This document shows, in pieces, positions 1 through 5,406 of a stretch of 5,406 nucleotides of DNA. The stretch comes from JBEEMU01 sp043778315. GTDB taxonomy: Bacteria; Bacteroidota; Bacteroidia; Chitinophagales; Saprospiraceae. Under the pieces are notes generated by a model, which had not been told where the DNA came from, did no database searches, and saw only the letters and a program-made list of their open reading frames with translations. How positions within the stretch are numbered: the stretch's first letter is position 1; each line of letters starts with the position of its first letter. The position numbers and the translations under genes are program-made. Where the stretch lies: positions 1 through 5,406 of the forward strand of contig JAYWGJ010000287.1 in assembly GCA_043778315.1 (NCBI GenBank). Direction: 5' to 3'.

Positions 1-3
1 AGA

Positions 4-163
4 ATCTGCTTCGCCAGTTCGCGTTGCTCGTGCTGAGTCAAAACAAGGCAGATTGGAGGCTGAACAAGCAAAAGCGATACTAAATCGCTTATGCGAAGTA
101 AACGCACGAAGTGCTGCCTAGCATCGTAACGAAACCCGCGCGAAGCGAACTGGCGAAGCAAAT
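4..163. repeat. 160-bp palindromic element with 19-nt inverted ends
   Basis: Positions 4-22 and 145-163 are inverted copies matching at 18 of 19 bases; the single difference would still be a G-U pair in RNA. Between the arms lie nested shorter stems: 46-51 with 114-119 (6 bp), a perfect 7-bp hairpin 72-78/84-90 with a 5-nt loop, and 104-107/111-114. The pentamer GCGAA or its complement recurs in both arms. No protein family is recognised. A plus-strand frame is open from the window edge to a TAG at 119-121, and a minus-strand frame is open from 275 to the window edge with no ATG. The structure suggests a MITE-like or REPIN-like dispersed repeat, or a structured RNA. The element begins only 3 bases from the window edge, so its true left end is unknown. 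Confidence 0.5.
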
Positions 164-309
164 CTAACGCGGTTTTGGCATGAACAAAAATAAAGATAGC
201 AAAACTACCATTATTTGCAGTAAACGGACGTAGCCCAAACAAGTGAGAATATAGTAACCTATTTTGAACGCGTTCCTAAGAAAGAATTTTAAGTGGAAAT
301 AAAATACAC
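164..309. other. Intergenic stretch downstream of carB, no gene
   Basis: This stretch separates the end of carB from the palindromic element. It is A/T-rich. It contains a perfect 10-bp palindrome, GAACGCGTTC, at 266-275 and a weak terminator-like hairpin at 195-209. No coding frame with a credible start and no tRNA-like or rRNA-like sequence was seen. It is best read as the 3' untranslated region of the carB transcript. Confidence 0.6.
186..209 (-). terminator. Possible weak terminator of carB
   Basis: Read on the minus strand, a 5-bp stem (205-209 with 195-199, including one G-U pair) with a 5-nt loop is followed by the U-rich run TTTATTTTT (194-186). It lies about 100 nt beyond the carB stop, in the right orientation. 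The stem is short, so the call is tentative, but no better candidate is seen between carB and the left edge. Confidence 0.3.
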
Positions 310-3123
310 TTATCTATCCAAAAACATACTGCTTTCGCGGACTAACTCGCGAAAATATGGGTCGCGGATATCTTTGATGAAGTGTATTGCTTCACCTGTA
401 GAGCGCATTTCAGGTCCTAGTTTTTTATCTACATTAGGGAATTTATTGAATGAAAAAACAGGTGTTTTTATGGCAAATCCCTCCAGGTTATTTTCCATGA
501 TAAAGTCTTTTAGTTTTGCGCCAAGCATCACTTTTGTTGCGATATTGATGTACGGAACGCCGTATGCTTTCGCGATGAATGGCGTAGTACGCGACGCTCG
601 CGGATTTGCTTCTATCACATACACCTTTTCGTTTTTGATGGCATATTGAATATTAATTAAACCCTTAGTATTCAACGCCTTAGCTAATATTTTGGAGTAT
701 TTTATCATAGTATCTATCACGTTTTGCGAGAGTGAATACGGCGGTAAAACCGCGTTACTATCGCCCGAGTGTATGCCTGCAGGTTCGATATGCTGCATGA
801 TACCCATAATATGCACGTCGTCGCCGTCACAAATAGCGTCTATTTCCGCCTCCTGTGCACGCTCCAAAAATTGGTCAATAAGGATTTTATTATCAGGAAT
901 ATGCTTAAAAATATTAACTACGGCGCGCTCCAACTCGTCATCGTTGATGACAATCCGCATACGTTGTCCGCCGAGGACATACGACGGACGGACGAGTACA
1001 GGGTAGCCTACTTGATGCGCAATAGCGATAGCCCCGTCGGCATCTTCCACCACGCCGTACTGCGGGTAAGGAATATCGAGGTCTTTGAGGAGATCTGAAA
1101 AACGCCCTCTATCTTCTGCCAAATCGAGCGCGTGATAGCTCGTTCCGATTATTTTTATGCCGTTTTCGTGGAGTTTTTCGGCGAGTTTCAAGGCGGTTTG
1201 TCCACCTAACTGCACGATTACGCCCTCGGGTTTTTCGTGTTCGATAATCTCTATCAAATGCTCCCAAAATACGGGTTCGAAGTAAAGTTTATCCGCCACA
1301 TCGAAGTCGGTAGAAACGGTTTCGGGATTGCAATTAACCATAATTGCCTCATAACCTGCCTCTTTTATCGCCATCAAACCATGTACACAACAGTAGTCAA
1401 ACTCGATGCCTTGACCAATGCGGTTCGGTCCAGAACCCAATACAATTATTTTTTTCTTATCCGACGCAATACTTTCATTTTCGTCCTCAAAAGTGCTATA
1501 ATAGTAAGGCGTTTGCGCTACAAACTCGGCTGCACAAGTATCTACCAGCTTCCATACTCGTTTGATATTCAAGCCTTTACGATAAGCCGTAACTCCGTCT
1601 TGTTTTGCTTTTAGCAGATAAGCGATTTGAGCATCAGACCAGCCCGCTTGTTTGAGTTCTACCAAAAAATCGCGTTTTATATCATAAATACTTTTGCATT
1701 TTAATAGCAAATTCTCTTGGTCGACCAATGTTTTTATCTGCTTGATATACCAAGGGTCAATTCGGCTAAGCCGTTGTATTGTCCGCGACGGAACACCGAG
1801 TCTTATGGCATCGCGTAAGCGAAAAATCCGTTGGTCAGTTGGTATTTCTAAAGCTTTGAGTATGTCCTCTGTGTTTGTCCATTCTCTACCGTCTGCGCCC
1901 AATCCGATAAGATTGTTTTCTTGCGATTGACACGCCTTTTGCAACGCTTCCAAAAAGGTGCGACCTATCGCCATCACCTCACCTACCGACTTCATTTGCA
2001 AACCCAAAGTATGATCTGCACCGTTGAATTTTTCAAAATTCCAACGCGGCATTTTGACAACGACGTAATCGAGCGAAGGCTCAAAGTATGCCGAGGTCGT
2101 CCCCGTAATCTGATTTTTTAGTTCGTCTAATCGATAGCCCAAGGCTAATTTTGCCGCTACTTTTGCTATCGGATAACCCGTTGCCTTGCTCGCCAACGCA
2201 GACGACCGCGATACACGCGGATTTATTTCTATCGGAATTAAGTCTTCTGTGACAGGGTCTAGTGCAAATTGTACATTGCAGCCGCCAGCAAAATTACCCA
2301 ACGAACGCATCAATTGTATAGCATCGTTGCGCATTTTTTGGAACGTGGTATCGCTCAATGTCATTGCGGGCGCGACCGTGATACTGTCGCCAGTATGTAC
2401 GCCCATCGGGTCGAGGTTTTCTACCGTACATATTATTACGACGTTATCGGCAGCGTCGCGGAGTAGCTCGAGTTCGTATTCTTTCCAGCCCAAAACCGCT
2501 TTTTCGACCAAAACTTCGTGTATTGGCGATGCTTTTAAACCGCGCATGAGCAATTCCTCGAAATCCGCTTCTTTAAAACAAATACTACCACCTGTACCGC
2601 CGAGGGTGAACGAAGGGCGTATCACCAACGGAAAACCAATCTCTTGCGCCGCTTCTTTGCCCTCCAAAAACGAGTTGGCAATATGCGATTGTGGTACTTT
2701 CATACCTAATTGTTGCGTCAAGCCCCGAAACTGCTCACGGTCTTCGCAAAGGTCAATTGCTTTAATATCTACGCCAATCATACGCACGCCGAAACGCTCC
2801 CAAACGCCTTGCTCTTCGGCTTCTTTGGCAAGGTTGAGAGCGGTTTGTCCGCCCATAGTAGGCAGCACCGCATCAATTTGACGTATCTCGAGTATCTCGA
2901 TAATACTCTGCACCGTAAGCGGTTTGAGGTAGATGTAGTCGGCGGTGACAGGGTCGGTCATGATGGTCGCGGGGTTCGAGTTGATAAGCGAAACGCTCAC
3001 ACCTTCCTCGCGCAAGGAGCGCGCCGCTTGTGTACCCGAGTAGTCAAACTCGCAAGCCTGACCAATGATGATAGGTCCGCTACCGATAATTAATACCGAT
3101 TTTATGGTCTTGTCTTGTGGCAT
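310..3123 (-). CDS. carB: Carbamoyl-phosphate synthase large subunit, short form
   Basis: CarB uses ammonia from the CarA glutaminase, bicarbonate and two ATP to make carbamoyl phosphate for pyrimidine and arginine synthesis in the cytoplasm. Both ATP-grasp halves are present. The first runs from about 1 to 400: GSGPIIIGQACEFDYSG at 14-30, R129, R169, H243, Q285, E299 and N301, matching E. coli numbering. The linker spans about 400-555. The second half runs from about 556 to 915: LGSGPNRIGQGIEFDY 562-577, R712, E838, N840, LGPEMRSTGE 902-911. At 937 residues, against about 1073 in E. coli, it ends just after residue 911 and lacks the C-terminal MGS-like allosteric domain. Such short forms are, as I recall, normal in several Bacteroidota lineages, so this is probably not a truncation. 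It starts 51 bp after rimM, in A/T-rich DNA with no clear promoter, so readthrough from rimM is likely. carA is not adjacent. Confidence 0.97.
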   Translation of the reverse strand: MPQDKTIKSVLIIGSGPIIIGQACEFDYSGTQAARSLREEGVSVSLINSNPATIMTDPVTADYIYLKPLTVQSIIEILEIRQIDAVLPTMGGQTALNLAKEAEEQGVWERFGVRMIGVDIKAIDLCEDREQFRGLTQQLGMKVPQSHIANSFLEGKEAAQEIGFPLVIRPSFTLGGTGGSICFKEADFEELLMRGLKASPIHEVLVEKAVLGWKEYELELLRDAADNVVIICTVENLDPMGVHTGDSITVAPAMTLSDTTFQKMRNDAIQLMRSLGNFAGGCNVQFALDPVTEDLIPIEINPRVSRSSALASKATGYPIAKVAAKLALGYRLDELKNQITGTTSAYFEPSLDYVVVKMPRWNFEKFNGADHTLGLQMKSVGEVMAIGRTFLEALQKACQSQENNLIGLGADGREWTNTEDILKALEIPTDQRIFRLRDAIRLGVPSRTIQRLSRIDPWYIKQIKTLVDQENLLLKCKSIYDIKRDFLVELKQAGWSDAQIAYLLKAKQDGVTAYRKGLNIKRVWKLVDTCAAEFVAQTPYYYSTFEDENESIASDKKKIIVLGSGPNRIGQGIEFDYCCVHGLMAIKEAGYEAIMVNCNPETVSTDFDVADKLYFEPVFWEHLIEIIEHEKPEGVIVQLGGQTALKLAEKLHENGIKIIGTSYHALDLAEDRGRFSDLLKDLDIPYPQYGVVEDADGAIAIAHQVGYPVLVRPSYVLGGQRMRIVINDDELERAVVNIFKHIPDNKILIDQFLERAQEAEIDAICDGDDVHIMGIMQHIEPAGIHSGDSNAVLPPYSLSQNVIDTMIKYSKILAKALNTKGLINIQYAIKNEKVYVIEANPRASRTTPFIAKAYGVPYINIATKVMLGAKLKDFIMENNLEGFAIKTPVFSFNKFPNVDKKLGPEMRSTGEAIHFIKDIRDPYFRELVRESSMFLDR

Positions 3124-3174
3124 AGTTTTTTAATTAAATTGTAATTGTTACGATTAAATTAAATAATAAATGAG

Positions 3175-3711
3175 TTATAAATCGAGTAAACCGTCGGGCA
3201 AATCCATATTTATTATTTTCGCTTTCGCGTCAATATTGGTTAGAAATGCAGTAGTAAGCGGTATCATTTTGTCTTTTCCGTTATAATTAACGACTGCCAT
3301 TTCTTGCGACGGCATTGTTATAATCTCGATGATAAGACCTATTGCGCCAAGCCTCAAATCGTGTATAGTAAAGCCTTGACACTGATTGAATTGTATGACA
3401 TTGCGCGCCGCGTCGCTTGCGTCGGCAGGTACGAGGTCGGTGTCGCGCACCAATATCTCGAGCGAGCCAATGCGAACTGCCGCTTCGCGAGTATCTATAT
3501 CCTCGAATTTGATAATCAGCTTTGTACCGCCACGCACCGAACTGATAAAATATGGCGTAGGTTTATTTTTTTCATTCAAATACACCGTTTCTAAATACTC
3601 AAAATCGTTGGTGTAAGCCGCATCAATAATCGCTTTTAGCTCGCCGTCGATGCCGTGCGGCTTTTCGGTATGCCCTATTTTGATATAATTATGACTTTCG
3701 GTTAGTTTCAT
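3175..3711 (-). CDS. rimM: Ribosome maturation factor RimM
   Basis: RimM binds the 30S head through protein S19 and helps late 16S rRNA processing and assembly. The 178 residues match the family in length and layout. The N-terminal RimM barrel covers about 9-90, with the signature IGHTEKPHGIDGELKA at 12-27 and FEDIDTREAA at 69-78. A PRC-barrel domain covers about 103-178 and ends in the characteristic LPDGLLDL. The start at 3711 is the only ATG that keeps the whole N-terminal barrel; it follows an A-rich leader without a Shine-Dalgarno sequence. The gene lies 127 bp downstream of rpsP, the usual partner, but a strong hairpin terminator stands between them, 30 bp before this start. trmD and rplS, which follow in proteobacterial operons, are absent and carB follows instead. 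Confidence 0.95.
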   Translation of the reverse strand: MKLTESHNYIKIGHTEKPHGIDGELKAIIDAAYTNDFEYLETVYLNEKNKPTPYFISSVRGGTKLIIKFEDIDTREAAVRIGSLEILVRDTDLVPADASDAARNVIQFNQCQGFTIHDLRLGAIGLIIEIITMPSQEMAVVNYNGKDKMIPLTTAFLTNIDAKAKIINMDLPDGLLDL

Positions 3712-3735
3712 TTTTGGGTTGTTTACAAATATTCC

Positions 3736-3776
3736 AAAAAAAACCTACTGTTTCGACATTGCGAAAACAGTAGGTT
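3736..3776 (-). terminator. Rho-independent terminator between rpsP and rimM
   Basis: Read on the minus strand, arms 3776-3765 and 3753-3742 form a 12-bp stem. Two further C-G pairs (3763-3762 with 3755-3754) beyond a single bulged base close a 6-nt loop. The stem runs straight into eight consecutive U residues (3743-3736). This is canonical intrinsic terminator architecture, starting 62 nt after the rpsP stop. The opposite strand has only a broken T-run (TTCTTTTATTG), so the main direction is minus. It should end most rpsP transcripts and let through only a fraction to rimM. Confidence 0.85.
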
Positions 3777-3838
3777 CTTTTATTGTTTCATATTAATGAT
3801 ACTAATTATATAGATATATACTTATAGAATTAATAAAA

Positions 3839-4342
3839 TTATTCAGGTGCGTCGGTTACTTCGCTCACTTCTGCGGCAGGAGCTTCGTGTGTTTCAACGG
3901 CAGCTTCTACCACCACGGCAACTGGCTTGGGTTTAGCAACACCCGAAATAGTCAAACGATTTGCCTCTTTCTTAGCTGCTGCTTCCAATACGCGCGCATC
4001 AATTTTAGCGGTTTTTTCTTTGTCCCATACATTGTAACGCTCATCGGCTACTTCTTGTGTGATAGAACCTTTGCTTACCCCTAACTGCAAGTGTTTGCGG
4101 AGCATCACGCCTTTAAAACGCAAAATCGCTTGAACCGTGTCGGTCGGTTGCGCACCATTATACAACCACTGCAATGCTTTAGAATTGTCTAATTCAATGG
4201 TTGCAGGCGAGGTCATCGGATTATAAATACCGATGCGCTCGATAAATTTACCATCACGCGGCGAACGGCTGTTCGCTACTACTATATGATAAAACGGGGC
4301 TTGCTTGCGTCCGTGACGCTGTAATCTGATTTTAACTGACAT
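3839..4342 (-). CDS. rpsP: 30S ribosomal protein S16 with long C-terminal tail
   Basis: S16 is a primary-assembly protein of the 30S body. Residues 3-42 hold the conserved core, including KIRLQRHGRKQAPFYHIVVA at 4-23 and the ERIGIYNP block at 35-42; WLYNGAQPTDTV at 59-70 completes it. The core ends near residue 83, the full length of E. coli S16 (about 82). A further 84 residues follow: a charged segment with a probable helix (about 100-128) and then a low-complexity tail of Ala, Val, Glu and Pro. Such extensions are, as I recall, usual in Bacteroidota S16 proteins. The ATG at 4342 is fixed by the conserved N-terminus, and no Shine-Dalgarno sequence precedes it. A good promoter and a structured leader lie upstream; a strong terminator lies downstream, before rimM. 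Confidence 0.97.
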   Translation of the reverse strand: MSVKIRLQRHGRKQAPFYHIVVANSRSPRDGKFIERIGIYNPMTSPATIELDNSKALQWLYNGAQPTDTVQAILRFKGVMLRKHLQLGVSKGSITQEVADERYNVWDKEKTAKIDARVLEAAAKKEANRLTISGVAKPKPVAVVVEAAVETHEAPAAEVSEVTDAPE

Positions 4343-4430
4343 TAATCGAGTTGTTTTTTTGTTATTACTATAAAAATTATTAAAAACAACGACCCGCTTC
4401 CTCAGACGAACTGGCTACTCGGGCGTTTTG
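4343..4430 (-). promoter_or_regulatory. Structured rpsP leader, candidate S16 attenuator
   Basis: The mRNA leader from the predicted start (about 4430) to the rpsP ATG is about 88 nt long. Its 5' part can form a GC-rich stem: AACGCCCG (4427-4420) pairs with CGGGTCGTT (4396-4388), leaving one bulged U. The apical part carries a small CAG/CTG stem. The hairpin is followed by GTTTTTAATAATTTTT (4387-4372), which resembles an intrinsic terminator. An alternative 9-bp helix between 4390-4382 and 4358-4350 would overlap the stem base and end 7 nt before the ATG. This layout fits autogenous control by S16 or transcription attenuation, but that is inference. No known leader family is assigned. Confidence 0.45.
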
Positions 4431-4436
4431 TTACCG

Positions 4437-4468
4437 CAAAGGTAGGTATTTTTTTTATGCTAAACAAA
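4437..4468 (-). promoter_or_regulatory. Bacteroidetes-type promoter of rpsP
   Basis: On the minus strand, TTTG (4468-4465) is followed after 20 bp by TACCTTTG (4444-4437). This is an exact match to the Bacteroidetes primary sigma consensus (-33 TTTG, -7 TAnnTTTG). The spacer includes an A-tract. Transcription would start near 4430-4432, giving an rpsP leader of roughly 88 nt. It is the only full-consensus promoter I found in the window. Confidence 0.85.
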
Positions 4469-4507
4469 TAGTTTTGGTATTTTTTTATAATAAAATTAAT
4501 TTTAGTA

Positions 4508-4555
4508 GAAAAACAAGATTTTTCAAGCAACTTGCGACAAGCGACTCAAAAACTT
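4508..4555 (-). terminator. Possible weak terminator after yigZ
   Basis: Directly downstream of the yigZ stop, the minus strand offers outer arms AAGTTTTT (4555-4548) and AAAAATCTT (4523-4515), with one bulge. They enclose a small hairpin, CTTG-TCG-CAAG (4541-4531). The run GTTTTTC (4513-4508 region) follows. The stem is A/T-rich and imperfect, so the call rests mainly on its position between yigZ and the rpsP promoter. Confidence 0.3.
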
Positions 4556-4559
4556 AAAT

Positions 4560-5159
4560 CTAATCGCCGAACACCACAAGGTCGGTTAATGCTGCCCGCA
4601 ACTCAGCCGCGTCATCTACGGCGACAACTACTTGTATAGTCGTATTTTCGGCATCAAAAACCTGTGTGTATATAGTAGTATTTTGCCTTTTTAGGACAGA
4701 CCTAACAGTGGGTAAATTGGCATAATTGCAATCAAATACAATTATCGTTTCTACTCGTTTTGTGACAATTTCGGCAGCGGCAAGTGCCGCGTGTGCTGCC
4801 GCTTTATAGGCAGTAATCAAACCTGAAACGCCGAGTTTTGTGCCGCCAAAATATCGAACTACGACTACCAAAACGTGCGTCAATCCTGCGCTGTCTATTT
4901 GTCCGATAATCGGTCTGCCTGCTGTGCCGCTAGGTTCGCCGTCGTCGTTGATGCGGTAACGCTGCGCGTCAGCATCTAAACGGTAGGCGTAGCAGTGATG
5001 CCGCGCTTTCGGGTGTTCGGTGCGCAGCGCGTCCAAGCAGTTTTTGAGGTCGGTTTCGTCGGTAATCGGATACGCGTAAGCGACAAATCGGCTACCCTTC
5101 TCCTTATATTCGCCTGTCGCGACCGCCGCAATAGTTTGATAAGTATCCGTTTTGTTCAT
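4560..5159 (-). CDS. yigZ: YigZ/IMPACT family protein (UPF0029)
   Basis: This is a member of the conserved YigZ/YvyE family, related to the N-terminal part of eukaryotic IMPACT. Its exact biochemical role in bacteria is not settled. The 199 residues are close to the 204 of E. coli YigZ. The family signatures are all visible: EKGSRF 20-25, ARHHCYAYR 52-60, NDDGEPSGTAGRPI 71-84 and VVRYFGGTKLGVSGL 100-114. A smaller C-terminal ferredoxin-like domain (DUF1949 type) covers about 135-195. No signal peptide or membrane segment is seen, so it is cytoplasmic. The start at 5159 places the KGSRF motif at the usual distance from the N-terminus. It begins 17 bp after the hydrolase stop on the same strand, which suggests co-transcription. 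Confidence 0.93.
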   Translation of the reverse strand: MNKTDTYQTIAAVATGEYKEKGSRFVAYAYPITDETDLKNCLDALRTEHPKARHHCYAYRLDADAQRYRINDDGEPSGTAGRPIIGQIDSAGLTHVLVVVVRYFGGTKLGVSGLITAYKAAAHAALAAAEIVTKRVETIIVFDCNYANLPTVRSVLKRQNTTIYTQVFDAENTTIQVVVAVDDAAELRAALTDLVVFGD

Positions 5160-5176
5160 TAACGTACAGTTGTTTG

Positions 5177-5406
5177 TTAGGCTAAACCTAAAAAATCGGC
5201 TACGTCTTTCGCGCTCTGACGCGGAATTTCCTCCATCGGAACATGACCTACATTTTCATAAATAATGCCTTCCGAGTTAGGTATCAGATTCAAAAATTTT
5301 TTCATATTACCAACCGAAAGCCACTTGTCTTGCTCGCCCCACAGGACAAGCGTCGGGCATTTGATGCGGCGCATTGCGCGCGTATTGTCTTTGAAACGTT
5401 GATTCA
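5177..5406 (-). CDS. Alpha/beta hydrolase, C-terminal fragment (cut by window edge)
   Basis: The frame is open from the right edge of the window to the TAA at 5179-5177, giving about 75 codons. The first internal ATG is at 5374, but codons upstream continue without a stop, so the real start lies outside. The visible part is the end of a classical alpha/beta hydrolase fold. A beta-strand leads to WGEQDKW, whose Asp is the expected catalytic acid. It is followed by a helix, a strand (EGIIYENVGH) and VGHVPMEE, whose His is the expected catalytic base, and then a final amphipathic helix. The nucleophile elbow is not in the window, so substrate and subfamily cannot be given. yigZ follows after 17 bp on the same strand. 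Confidence 0.85.
   Translation of the reverse strand, partial: NQRFKDNTRAMRRIKCPTLVLWGEQDKWLSVGNMKKFLNLIPNSEGIIYENVGHVPMEEIPRQSAKDVADFLGLA

Noticed and set aside
266..275. Perfect palindrome GAACGCGTTC, considered as an operator or terminator
   Set aside because: It is only 10 bp, without an adjacent promoter, U-tract or second copy in the window.
333..354. 7-bp hairpin TTTCGCG/CGCGAAA within the last codons of carB, considered as a terminator
   Set aside because: It is inside the coding sequence and the nearest T-run is several bases away from the stem; more likely chance.
293..649. Plus-strand 118-codon frame overlapping the carB 3' end
   Set aside because: It is the complement of conserved CarB coding sequence and has no promoter or family resemblance.
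2186..2881. A 231-codon open frame on the plus strand opposite carB, with several shorter ones along carB
   Set aside because: They lie entirely antisense to a gene with intact conserved motifs, resemble no protein family, and are typical complementary-strand shadows.
3131..3160. Short repeated ATTAAATT words between rimM and carB
   Set aside because: The gap is almost entirely A and T, so such repeats are expected by chance and no operator symmetry is visible.
3726..3733. AATATTTG on the minus strand as a -7 box for rimM
   Set aside because: It misses the first base of TAnnTTTG and has no TTTG element at the required 19-21 bp upstream, where the terminator loop lies.
4404..4414. CGAACTGGC shared between the rpsP leader and the right arm of the left-end palindrome
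   Set aside because: A 9-base match between regions 4 kb apart is compatible with chance, and the flanking bases differ.

Overview
The window looks like chromosomal housekeeping DNA from a member of the Bacteroidota. The evidence is: a textbook Bacteroidetes promoter (TTTG, 20 bp, TACCTTTG) ahead of rpsP; no purine-rich Shine-Dalgarno sequence ahead of any of the four visible start codons, which sit instead in A/T-rich leaders; an S16 protein with a long Ala/Glu/Val tail; and a 937-residue CarB that stops where the allosteric domain would begin. The short CarB fits the Cytophagia/Sphingobacteriia/Flavobacteriia side better than Bacteroides-type Bacteroidales, but I cannot place the organism more precisely.

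All recognised genes lie on the minus strand, so transcription runs from right to left. At the right edge (5406-5177) is the C-terminal part of an alpha/beta hydrolase. It is followed after 17 bp by a YigZ/IMPACT-family protein (5159-4560), and the two probably share a transcript. A possible weak terminator (4555-4508) follows. The rpsP promoter (4468-4437) then opens a leader of about 88 nt holding a GC-rich hairpin with a U-rich tail. Next come rpsP (4342-3839), a strong Rho-independent terminator (3776-3736), rimM (3711-3175) and, after 51 bp, carB (3123-310).

rpsP and rimM belong together functionally: S16 is an early-assembling 30S protein and RimM is a 30S maturation factor. The hairpin between them probably makes rpsP mRNA much more abundant than the readthrough rimM(-carB) message. 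carB supplies carbamoyl phosphate for pyrimidines and arginine; its glutaminase partner carA is not in the window.

The left 309 bp hold no convincing gene. They contain a possible weak carB terminator and a 160-bp structured element bounded by 19-nt inverted repeats with nested hairpins, perhaps a dispersed palindromic or MITE-like repeat. I see no phage, CRISPR, defence, toxin-antitoxin or other accessory system. The points worth a second look are this palindromic element and the layered control signals around rpsP.
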